Positions 1 to 5,825 of a DNA stretch of 8,452 bases are shown one piece after another. Numbering within the stretch: the stretch's first letter is position 1; each line of letters begins with the position of its first letter. Under the pieces are notes generated by a model that saw only the letters and a list, made by a program, of their open reading frames with translations, was not told where the DNA came from and searched no databases. Origin of the DNA: Candidatus Nealsoniibacteriota bacterium (lineage in GTDB: Bacteria; Patescibacteriota; Minisyncoccia; Minisyncoccales; PWPS01). The translations under genes and the position numbers were made by a program. The stretch covers positions 1-8,452 of the forward strand of contig PWGJ01000001.1 in the NCBI GenBank assembly GCA_003554445.1, written 5' to 3'.

Positions 1-276
1 AATTCGGCTTGCTTCATAGATCTGGATACCGCCGGAAGACTAATTTCCCGCAGGGACAGGCGCTATGCCAGGGACCTGGCCCGTTTCTGCATTGATATAC
101 AGGAAAGCCTGCCCCAGCAAGCACAGGTATGTCGCTTCATAACGGCCTATTCGCGTTTTGCGACAAGAACCCCAAAGTCTATCATGGAGCATACCCTCCC
201 CTATCATATGAAAATCGCTGCCAAACACAGGGCAAAGTATGGCATAGAGCCAACCCCACTAAAACTGGATCCATAA
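1..276 (+). CDS. LPS kinase family protein (WaaP/InaA/KdkA-like), C-terminal fragment
   Basis: This is an open frame from base 1 to the TAA at 274-276, 91 codons, with its 5' part outside the window. The peptide starts NSACFIDLDTAGRL and continues with RRDRRYARDLARFCID. A hydrophobic-IDLD segment followed by Arg/Lys-rich sequence and a 'DLARF' helix is the usual C-lobe pattern of the Kdo/heptose kinases of the LPS inner core, in which the Asp of this segment corresponds to the metal-binding DFG Asp of protein kinases. Such enzymes phosphorylate inner-core sugars at the cytoplasmic face of the inner membrane. The catalytic HxD loop and N-lobe are not visible, so the family call rests on a short fragment and the LPS context. 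Its TAA lies inside the putative target duplication of the element that follows, and the stop may originally have been a TGA overlapping the next gene's ATG. Another kinase-fold phosphotransferase is the main alternative. Confidence 0.6.
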   Translation, partial: NSACFIDLDTAGRLISRRDRRYARDLARFCIDIQESLPQQAQVCRFITAYSRFATRTPKSIMEHTLPYHMKIAAKHRAKYGIEPTPLKLDP

Positions 277-280
277 ACAT
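273..280 (+). repeat. Left flank of element 1a, degenerate 8-bp target duplication
   Basis: ATAAACAT directly left of the element corresponds to ATGAATAT directly right of it (454-461). Six of eight bases match and both differences are transitions. It carries the TAA stop of the upstream kinase. The 8-bp length equals the perfect duplication around the sister copy at 5206-5379. Confidence 0.5.
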
Positions 281-453
281 GTAACCATTCAGGGGTCTGT
301 TACCGGCCATGGGACAGTCCCAGCGAAACTTTTCCTGCACAATACAAAAAGTGCAGACGGGAAATTTTATGAAACTGCATAATCATTACTTAGCGGGGAC
401 AGTCCCCTGGCCTTGTGCAATTAGTCACCACTGAAGACCCACTGAATGGTTAC
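281..453 (+). mobile_element. MITE-like element, family 1, copy a (173 bp)
   Basis: A small non-autonomous element with no coding sequence of its own. It begins GTAACCATTCAGGGG and ends in TGAATGGTTAC; with flanking CAT/ATG the ends form a perfect 14-bp inverted repeat (278-291 with 443-456). Inside are two REP-like palindromes, TGGGACAGTCCCA (310-322) and GGGGACAGTCCCC (395-407), each next to GGCC and in mirror orientation, plus a small hairpin CTGCAC/GTGCAG (335-340 with 351-356). The reverse complement of 5206-5379 aligns with it along its whole length. IS66-family transposons typically end in GTAA and make 8-bp duplications, so an IS66-type transposase is a plausible mover in trans (inference). 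The paired GGGGACAGTCCCC palindromes also recall REP sequences mobilised by REP-associated tyrosine transposases. Confidence 0.85.
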
Positions 454-461
454 ATGAATAT
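454..461 (+). repeat. Right flank of element 1a, 8-bp target duplication carrying the next start codon
   Basis: ATGAATAT directly follows the element and supplies the ATG and second codon of the glycosyltransferase gene. It pairs with ATAAACAT at 273-280. Confidence 0.5.
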
Positions 462-1521
462 CCTGTTTGTAAACACTTCAAGAATCTGGGGCGGCAACGA
501 GAAATGGACTCATATGGCCAGCCATGCTCTGGCCAGCCGACACAATGTCCTTCTGGTTTACCGCTGTCCTTATCTTGGCAGTCGCTTCTCCATAAAAAAA
601 ATGAAGCTGCCCTTCATCAACAGAGTTGATCTTTTCACGCTGTATTGTCTTAAAAAAATAATACAAAGAGAACATATAGACATACTGATATCTACCAACA
701 GAAAGCATTATCTTCTGGGTGTACTGGCCTCTAAAATCACTGGCTGTAGACATTTTGTACGTTGCGGAATAGTCTGGAATGTTCCGGATAATATATATAA
801 TCGCTTTTTGTTTCGTGAAATCGACGGCATAATAGTAAATGCCCGGGCAATACAAGACATGCTCATCAAAAGCGGGGTTGTTCGCAAAGACAAGATTCAT
901 GTCGTTTATAATGGACTGGATACTGACATTCTGGATAAATCAAAACTTAAATATAAAAGCAGGGATGAATTTGTTATCATATCCAGCGGCGAACTCGTGC
1001 CCAGAAAAGGCTATATTTTTTTGCTTCATGCATTTGCGAAATTTATTAAAATGCAGCCAGACTCCAATGTTCAACTTATATTAATAGGCAAGGGAAGGCA
1101 GGAACAAGAACTCAAGTCTGTTGCAAAAAAACTTGGCATTGAACAACAGGTAACATTTGCTGGATTTCTGGACGATCCATACTCTTTGATAATTCAAAGC
1201 AATCTTTTTGTTTCAGTGTCACAAAATGAAGGCATCTCAAATGCCTTGCTGGAAGCTATGTACCTGGGTATTCCTGTTGTCACCACTCCTGCCGGAGGCA
1301 GCTTGGAAGTCATCTCACACGGGGAAAACGGTTTTTTGATTAAAAACAGCAGTGAAAAGTATTTAGCGGACATCTTCAGGCAGGCATACTTGAACAGCAG
1401 CTTATTTCAGGATATAGGACGTGCTGGCCAAAGTACAGTTAAAAGTAAATTTTCTTTAGCAAGCATGAGTTCTCATTTAGAAAACATATTTAAGTCATAT
1501 TTAGGCAGAAAAAAAACTTAG
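454..1521 (+). CDS. GT-B glycosyltransferase, GT4-like (glycosyltransferase family 1 domain)
   Basis: The 355-residue protein starts MNILFVNTSRIWGGNEKW, the usual N-terminal strand and Gly-rich loop of a GT-B enzyme. The C-terminal half has the nucleotide-sugar domain: SSGELVPRKGYIFLLHAF, with R184 and K185 in the phosphate-binding position, and an EX7E motif (E259, E267) in NEGISNALLEAM, followed by GIPVVTTPAGG. It should transfer a sugar from an NDP donor, probably with retention, onto a growing LPS or O-antigen oligosaccharide in the cytoplasm. The sugar cannot be read from sequence. An in-frame GTG at 415 would add 13 residues encoded by the mobile element; the ATG at 454 is preferred because it gives the conserved N-terminus. 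No clear Shine-Dalgarno site precedes either, and any leader for the 454 start is transposon DNA. The ligase gene begins 1 bp after the stop, so the two are likely co-transcribed and coupled. Confidence 0.9.
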   Translation: MNILFVNTSRIWGGNEKWTHMASHALASRHNVLLVYRCPYLGSRFSIKKMKLPFINRVDLFTLYCLKKIIQREHIDILISTNRKHYLLGVLASKITGCRHFVRCGIVWNVPDNIYNRFLFREIDGIIVNARAIQDMLIKSGVVRKDKIHVVYNGLDTDILDKSKLKYKSRDEFVIISSGELVPRKGYIFLLHAFAKFIKMQPDSNVQLILIGKGRQEQELKSVAKKLGIEQQVTFAGFLDDPYSLIIQSNLFVSVSQNEGISNALLEAMYLGIPVVTTPAGGSLEVISHGENGFLIKNSSEKYLADIFRQAYLNSSLFQDIGRAGQSTVKSKFSLASMSSHLENIFKSYLGRKKT

Positions 1522-1522
1522 T

Positions 1523-2932
1523 ATGGCACACCAATTAGATAGTACACAACATAGAACATTATTGCATGTACCTGCTCGCATGGCAAAGTTGCTTCATTTT
1601 TTCCTGATCAGCACTTTTCCACAATCTTCCAGGGTAAAAAGAACTGATAACTTGTACCTGGAGGTTCTGGGACTGGGAGGACTTTTTCTTTTTCTTGCCA
1701 CCCTGAACCTGTCAACTGACTTGAACCGTTACGGCGAGTTCATGCTTATAGCCGCTTTTGTGCTCAGTTGGAAATACTGGGGGAAAATCCTTGTAAAACA
1801 GCCGCTTTTCTGGCTGATGATAGCATTTGCTCTGTCCCTGGTTATTTCTACTCTAATCGGCATGCACCTGTTTCCAGAGGTCCGACACTATGCCGAAGCC
1901 AGAACCATGGCTAGATTCTGCCTGTTTGTTCCCATTGCTTGGTGGATTGGAACAAACCCGGCCTCTATCCGCAATGCTTTTTTTGTAGTGTGCCTTTTTT
2001 TCACCCTGAGCAGCATGATCTGGATTCTGGACTGGAACACCCTAAACTATTTCCTGGAAGGCAATAGACCAGAAAGAGGTATGCTCGGACCGGAGTCTTC
2101 AAGACTTGCGGGGGAATCAATTCTACGCTATGCAAGCTGGACAGGAATGCTCCTGGTGGGGGCAAGCGTGCTGGGCAAAGACCTTTTACCTGATACCTTG
2201 CGATCCGGAAAAATAAAGCTTCTTGGTTACCTGGTTTTTAGCATTATAATTGTCACCTTAATGCTGGGCACCTATGTAGTTCAGGCCAGGGGGGTCTGGA
2301 TCGCTGTACTCATCAGCCTGTCTATTGGACTCATATGCAGATATTGCATTTTTCAGTCTGAACCAAAAACAACATTCAATAACCTGTCTATTCCGGCCTT
2401 AATATGCTTGATGCTCGTTGCCATGATTGCTTTAAATTTCAACAAAATACAAGATCGCTTTCTTAGAGATCAGGCAAATATTACCAACCTGCTGACTGGG
2501 CAAATAGAAGAAGTGCAGACCCGCTCGGTAGGATACAGGGTACAAATGTACCTATGGACGCTTGAAGCAGAACACAGTTTTTTTGGAAAAGGAGCCCGAG
2601 CGATACAAGCTATCAATGACAGCGATAAACTTAGTCAAAAATACAACTGGGAAGTAGGCAAAACACATCTTCACAGCGATTATCTGGCGATTTTGTATCG
2701 GTTAGGCATCATTGGAATGCTTATTGCAACTTCAATATTTTGTATTACAACAATACAAATTCACTATAAATACAAAAAAAGAATGATAAGCCCCTCATTC
2801 TATGTTTTTTTTATAACTGCTACAATTTACATTCTCATAGCAGCTACAACAAATATTAATATTCGAAATCATGCATTTTATGCTATACCATATGCAACGT
2901 TTTTATCTATAATATTAATGTCTAATGAATAA
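1523..2932 (+). CDS. O-antigen ligase/polymerase-type membrane protein (Wzy_C, WaaL-like)
   Basis: The 469-residue protein consists largely of hydrophobic helices (about 10-12 membrane segments by eye) after a charged N-terminus of roughly 40 residues. Features of the O-antigen ligase family (PF04932) are present: GTYVVQARGVWIAVLISLS with R256, in the place of the conserved Arg of the family, and a large periplasmic loop ending in KTHLHSDYLAILYRLGIIGM, where H382 or H384 would correspond to the conserved His of WaaL. WaaL joins undecaprenyl-linked O-antigen to lipid A-core in the periplasm; Wzy polymerases share the fold, and the two cannot be separated by sequence alone. The LPS-kinase and glycosyltransferase neighbours favour the ligase. 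The ATG lies 1 bp after the preceding TAG. An alternative start is Met20 (1580), beginning MAKLLHFFLIS. No strong ribosome-binding site is seen at either. Confidence 0.85.
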   Translation: MAHQLDSTQHRTLLHVPARMAKLLHFFLISTFPQSSRVKRTDNLYLEVLGLGGLFLFLATLNLSTDLNRYGEFMLIAAFVLSWKYWGKILVKQPLFWLMIAFALSLVISTLIGMHLFPEVRHYAEARTMARFCLFVPIAWWIGTNPASIRNAFFVVCLFFTLSSMIWILDWNTLNYFLEGNRPERGMLGPESSRLAGESILRYASWTGMLLVGASVLGKDLLPDTLRSGKIKLLGYLVFSIIIVTLMLGTYVVQARGVWIAVLISLSIGLICRYCIFQSEPKTTFNNLSIPALICLMLVAMIALNFNKIQDRFLRDQANITNLLTGQIEEVQTRSVGYRVQMYLWTLEAEHSFFGKGARAIQAINDSDKLSQKYNWEVGKTHLHSDYLAILYRLGIIGMLIATSIFCITTIQIHYKYKKRMISPSFYVFFITATIYILIAATTNINIRNHAFYAIPYATFLSIILMSNE

Positions 2933-2986
2933 AATAATTCTATAAAAAATAGTGCAAATTATGATCAATAAAATACTTATCTGTAA

Positions 2987-3015
2987 TTGCTTTATAGCAA
3001 TACATATTATATATA
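2987..3015 (+). promoter_or_regulatory. Possible sigma-70-type promoter before the sulfotransferase gene
   Basis: TTGCTT (2987-2992) is separated by 17 bases from TATATA (3010-3015), about 80 bases before the ATG at 3096. The -35 part lies in a small inverted repeat, ATTGCT-TTAT-AGCAAT (2986-3001). The whole gap 2933-3095 is very AT-rich, so such matches arise easily by chance. The 163-bp gap does argue that the sulfotransferase is transcribed separately from the ligase gene. Confidence 0.25.
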
Positions 3016-3095
3016 CACATTTGTGTTAGACATAAGAACATAGAAACTACTATTTGTTTATATTTGAGACAATATATATTCATTAATTGATAGAT

Positions 3096-3956
3096 ATGAA
3101 TAGAAAAATAACATTACATATCGGAATGCCTAAAACAGGATCGACCTGGTTACAGCATGAAATACTGCCAAAAATGAAATCTATCGATGTGTGCTACAAA
3201 GAAGAGTTAAGAAAGTGCATGCTTCACTGGTCAAATAAAAATATCCTGATCAGTTATGAAAATTACGTTGGGTTTCCCCATATCAAGGAAGCAGATGTAC
3301 AACAGGGATGGATAGATTCCAGAAAAAGGTCTCTTTGCAATCTAAGTTCTTTTTTTCCTGATTCAGACATTATCCTAATAGTTCGAAAACAAACCGAATT
3401 ACTAAAATCTCTTTACAACCAATACATAAAAGTTGGCGGCAGCATTAGCTTTCATGAGTATATTTCAGGAGAACATCCTTATTCGATAAACATAAATGCT
3501 TTAAAATATATTGAACTGTTAAATCAAATACAGCAAAAATTTTCAGGTTCTGTACTAATTGTAGATTACAATTTTATGAAAAGTCACGTTGAGGAATTCG
3601 GTAAAGTATTTTTAAGTTTTGTGGGGTGCAACGACTTGATAGACTTCAACAAACACTCTGGACGCAAGGTAAACACCAGCCTAAGCAACGCGCAAATAAA
3701 AAATATGCTCAGATTTAACAGACAATTTCATACATACTACTCACCGAATGGATATAAAATGTTTAGACGCAAAACATATAAAAAGATACGCACAATTATA
3801 CTTAGACTAACAGATTTTGCATATGGCAATAAGCAATATGATATCTTTCATAAAGACGATATAGAAAAACTTGAGAATTTTTATGATGACGATTGGCGTG
3901 ATACACAACAAATAACAAAAGGACGTTTCAAAATAATTAACAATAAAATTTATTAA
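3096..3956 (+). CDS. PAPS-dependent sulfotransferase, Sulfotransfer_1/3-like
   Basis: The 286-residue protein starts MNRKITLHIGMPKTGSTWLQ. PKTGSTW (residues 12-18) is the 5'-phosphosulfate-binding loop of sulfotransferases, and 'HIGMxKTGST-LQ' is a common opening in bacterial members. The second signature is IILIVRKQTELLKSLYNQY, with R97 and S105 in the R-x7-S arrangement that binds the 3'-phosphate of PAPS. The reaction is transfer of sulfate from PAPS to a hydroxyl or amine, here presumably on a sugar of the surface glycan. Length is normal for soluble bacterial enzymes, and no signal peptide or membrane segment is evident, so cytoplasmic action is expected. An upstream in-frame TTG (3087) is possible, but ATG 3096 is preferred. 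The gene is clearly AT-richer than the ligase gene (one 60-base row counted, 3781-3840, is 30% GC against 45% for 1681-1740), suggesting separate acquisition. Confidence 0.85.
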   Translation: MNRKITLHIGMPKTGSTWLQHEILPKMKSIDVCYKEELRKCMLHWSNKNILISYENYVGFPHIKEADVQQGWIDSRKRSLCNLSSFFPDSDIILIVRKQTELLKSLYNQYIKVGGSISFHEYISGEHPYSININALKYIELLNQIQQKFSGSVLIVDYNFMKSHVEEFGKVFLSFVGCNDLIDFNKHSGRKVNTSLSNAQIKNMLRFNRQFHTYYSPNGYKMFRRKTYKKIRTIILRLTDFAYGNKQYDIFHKDDIEKLENFYDDDWRDTQQITKGRFKIINNKIY

Positions 3957-4211
3957 TTTTAATCACTAGATTAAGAATTGATGATTTACAAAATACAAAA
4001 ATAAAATTATAATTTAATTTTTTCCATTTAAAATGAATTATGTTTACTAAAAAAATAATAGAGTTTTGCACATCCTCTGTCAGTTAATTATCTATTTTAT
4101 TTTTAAATATTTTATACTCATAAATGAATTTTATGTGCTCTACTAAAGATAAATGCCTTAATTTAAGCGCTTCATATATCTATTTTTTTGTATTATAACA
4201 TTAAATTAATC

Positions 4212-5003
4212 ATGCCAAAGACATCTCAACACACTATCAGCATTACAGTTATTATTCCTACGGCAGACAGGAATCACACACTTGATCGCGCCATTAGATC
4301 AGTCTTGAATCAAACCTTGAAGCCGGATAAAATAATTGTGGTGGACAATGGGTATCAACATGCTGAAACTCACGAAGATATCAAACAGCAAGTACATTTC
4401 ATAAAGACCATGCCAAGACTCGGTCCTGGGAAAGCGCGTAATGCCGGGGCTGCTATTGCTGAAACTGAATATATTTCATTCCTTGACGATGACGATGTAT
4501 GGGAGAAGGATTACCTTAAATACAGCATTGAAGCCTTAAAAATTACCTGTGCTGACGCAGTTGTTGGCCAGCTTAAAAAAGCGGATCCTCATGGCCAGGC
4601 CAAGGCTTACAAGATGTTTCCGGCGGACCCAAAAAAGCAGCGCAAGGTTTACTTTAAAAGTCCAGGTTTTGGGGGACAAAACTTAGTAATCAGCAAAAAA
4701 ATGTTTGCACTTGTTGGCGGATTTGATGAAACCATGCCCGCCTCTGTTGACCGGGATCTAGCAGCAAAAATTATTGAGCATAGAGGCTTTATAGTACCTC
4801 AGCCTTATTCTGTTGCTGTTTTGCATAATCATGAAAGCGCTAGGGTTAGAGACAATATCGTGCTTGGCAATATAATGTTCATACAAAAACACTGGAAACA
4901 CATGACTTTTTTTGAAATTTTTATGGCATTCAAAACATTAATTAAACGATATTTAAAGCTAAAATTAAAGCATAGAAATATAAAGACCTTATTTAAGATG
5001 TGA
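4212..5003 (+). CDS. Family 2 (GT-A) glycosyltransferase with element-derived C-terminus
   Basis: The 263-residue protein has the GT2 pattern: ISITVIIPTADRNHTLDRAI, SVLNQTLKPDKIIVVDNG, then GPGKARNAGAAIAETEYISF and LDDDDVWEKDYL, where the D92-D95 run holds the metal- and UDP-sugar-binding DXD. GGFDETMPASVDRDLAAKI fits the acceptor/catalytic segment with its ED/RD-type Asp. It should add one sugar, normally with inversion, in the cytoplasm; donor and acceptor are unknown. ATG 4212 is chosen over an in-frame TTG at 4188 because the extra residues (YYNIKLI) fall outside the domain. No clear ribosome-binding site is visible. The 255-bp gap before it is AT-rich with no gene or terminator that I can recognise. 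The last codon and TGA stop come from the inserted palindromic element starting at 4997; removing the element gives a C-terminus NHSK in place of KM. Confidence 0.88.
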   Translation: MPKTSQHTISITVIIPTADRNHTLDRAIRSVLNQTLKPDKIIVVDNGYQHAETHEDIKQQVHFIKTMPRLGPGKARNAGAAIAETEYISFLDDDDVWEKDYLKYSIEALKITCADAVVGQLKKADPHGQAKAYKMFPADPKKQRKVYFKSPGFGGQNLVISKKMFALVGGFDETMPASVDRDLAAKIIEHRGFIVPQPYSVAVLHNHESARVRDNIVLGNIMFIQKHWKHMTFFEIFMAFKTLIKRYLKLKLKHRNIKTLFKM

Positions 5004-5126
5004 CTGTAAAAAGTCATTTTTGCAGTCACATATTTAAGAGATCAGACGTCAGATATCAGTAAAAACAAAGACTTGTATAGATTTTTTTTGGAATCATTCA
5101 TTTTCTCGACTTTTTGCAGGTGCATC
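4997..5126 (+). mobile_element. Palindromic MITE-like element, family 2, copy A (130 bp)
   Basis: The left end GATGTGACTGTAAAAAGTC and right end GACTTTTTGCAGGTGCATC (5108-5126) are inverted repeats matching at 15 of 19 positions. ATTTAA stands immediately on both sides (4991-4996 and 5127-5132), as expected for a 6-bp target duplication. The left end is also the start of a 14-bp-stem hairpin (4999-5030). No coding sequence. A second, diverged copy follows at 5179-5478 in the same orientation, sharing the ends, the hairpin and part of the AT-rich interior. The element supplies the last codon and stop of the upstream glycosyltransferase gene. The element family is not one I can name. Confidence 0.75.
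4999..5030 (+). repeat. Hairpin at the stop codon of the GT2 gene
   Basis: 14-bp stem (4999-5012 with 5017-5030), GTCA loop, one T/G pair that would be a G-U wobble in RNA. The stop codon 5001-5003 is within the 5' arm. It could act on transcript end or stability, but no U-tract follows the stem, so it is not a standard intrinsic terminator. Confidence 0.7.
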
Positions 5127-5197
5127 ATTTAACCATTCAAAATAATTTAGCAAACACTTTTTATAAATAAATATATGAGATGCAACTGCAAAAAGTC

Positions 5198-5205
5198 ATT
5201 TTTGC
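5198..5205 (+). repeat. 8-bp target duplication, left copy (ATTTTTGC)
   Basis: ATTTTTGC directly left of the family 1 element is identical to 5380-5387 directly right of it. Confidence 0.88.
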
Positions 5206-5379
5206 GTAACCATTCAGGGGGGACCTCGGTGGTGGCTGGTGGCACAAGGCCAGGGGGACTGTCCCCGCTAAGGATGACTATGAACCTTCACAAAATTTCG
5301 CGTCTGTACTTTTCAGTTGTGCAGTAAAAGTGTCGCGGGGACTGTCCCCCTGGCCGGTAACTGCCCCCTGAATGGTTAC
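5206..5379 (-). mobile_element. MITE-like element, family 1, copy b (174 bp, inverted relative to copy a)
   Basis: Runs from GTAACCATTCAGGGG to CCCCTGAATGGTTAC (15-bp inverted repeats) and is flanked by perfect ATTTTTGC duplications. It carries two 13-bp palindromes, GGGGACTGTCCCC at 5254-5266 and 5337-5349, next to CCAG/CTGG, with a small central hairpin. Its reverse complement aligns with 281-453 from end to end (173 against 174 bp) with scattered substitutions, so the two copies are in opposite orientation and bracket about 4.75 kb of glycan genes. There is no transposase in it, so it must have been moved in trans. The GTAA ends and 8-bp duplication fit IS66-type transposition (inference). 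Confidence 0.88.
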
Positions 5380-5387
5380 ATTTTTGC
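5380..5387 (+). repeat. 8-bp target duplication, right copy (ATTTTTGC)
   Basis: Identical to 5198-5205. Followed by AGTTGCA, which completes the hairpin of the interrupted family 2 element. Confidence 0.88.
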
Positions 5388-5478
5388 AGTTGCAGGGGGC
5401 AGGAGTCGATAAAAAACAAAGAGTTATGAGCTTGCTTTATTGCTAAATTGCTGCAATCCGACTTTTTGTAGGCGCATC

Positions 5479-5825
5479 CTATAATAAATAATAGATAACT
5501 ATTAACTTTAAAGTGCATTATTTTTATCAAATTTATTGTAACAGTTTATCAATTTTCATGTAACATGAGGACTGACTCTCCCTCCGTTTTTTTTAAGCCT
5601 GTCAATTCTCCTTCACATAACAAACGCAGGCGTTCATGTTTTTTATATTTTTAAATTTATACTTTTTAAGCTAATAGTTCTACTAACTGATACATGATAT
5701 AATAACACTTCAATACACTCTTACAATTTTTGTTATTCGTAAAATATATATTTTATAGAACAAAATGCATTTGATATGAGTAAAACATATAGCAAATTAA
5801 TAAATATATTTATACATATTGATCC
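5479..5825. other. AT-rich spacer of 347 bp with no recognised gene
   Basis: No convincing open frame, RNA gene or terminator was found. The stretch around 5557-5590 (CATGTAAC followed by GAGGACTGACTCTCCC) faintly resembles a decayed REP-like sequence but does not fold or align well. The rest is A/T runs leading up to the second sulfotransferase start, which must have its own promoter somewhere here; so many AT-rich hexamers occur that no single site can be chosen. Confidence 0.5.

Larger units (their letters stand above)
5179..5478 (+). mobile_element. Family 2 element, copy B, interrupted by a family 1 element
   Basis: The left end GATGCAACTGCAAAAAGTC (5179-5197) and right end GACTTTTTGTAGGCGCATC (5460-5478) are inverted repeats, 16 of 19 matching, and each resembles the matching end of copy A. 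Taking out the 174-bp insertion and one 8-bp duplication leaves about 118 bp, near the 130 bp of copy A, and restores a perfect 14-bp hairpin with GTCA loop (5181-5205 joined to 5388-5394). No exact target duplication is visible around this copy, as might be expected for an older insertion. Confidence 0.7.

Noticed and set aside
1..10. AATTCGGCTT at the window start resembles cloning-vector sequence next to an EcoRI site.
   Set aside because: The reading frame of the kinase tail runs through it without a break, and ten bases are too few to claim vector.
40..228. Minus-strand open frame of 62 codons.
   Set aside because: It lies opposite the kinase tail, has low-complexity composition without motifs, and no leader; a shadow of the + strand gene.
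478..900. Minus-strand open frame of 140 codons.
   Set aside because: Fully antisense to the well-supported GT-B glycosyltransferase; no domain visible.
5130..5139. TAACCATTCA matches ten bases of the family 1 terminal repeat, a possible solo end.
   Set aside because: It lacks the leading G and the following GGGG, has no partner end, and is explained as the ancestral 3' end of the GT2 gene after removal of the family 2 element.
4997..5478. Direct-repeat layout considered as a small CRISPR array.
   Set aside because: Only two units, of about 130 and 300 bp, with inverted ends and target duplications; no short repeats with uniform spacers.
5288..5530. Minus-strand open frame of 80 codons across the repeats.
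   Set aside because: It is made of the family 1 and family 2 elements and AT-rich spacer; protein has no recognisable feature.
5557..5590. CATGTAAC plus GAGGACTGACTCTCCC as a decayed third family 1 copy or a terminator (T-run follows).
   Set aside because: The palindrome is poor, there is no matching second end, and the T-run does not directly follow a stable stem.
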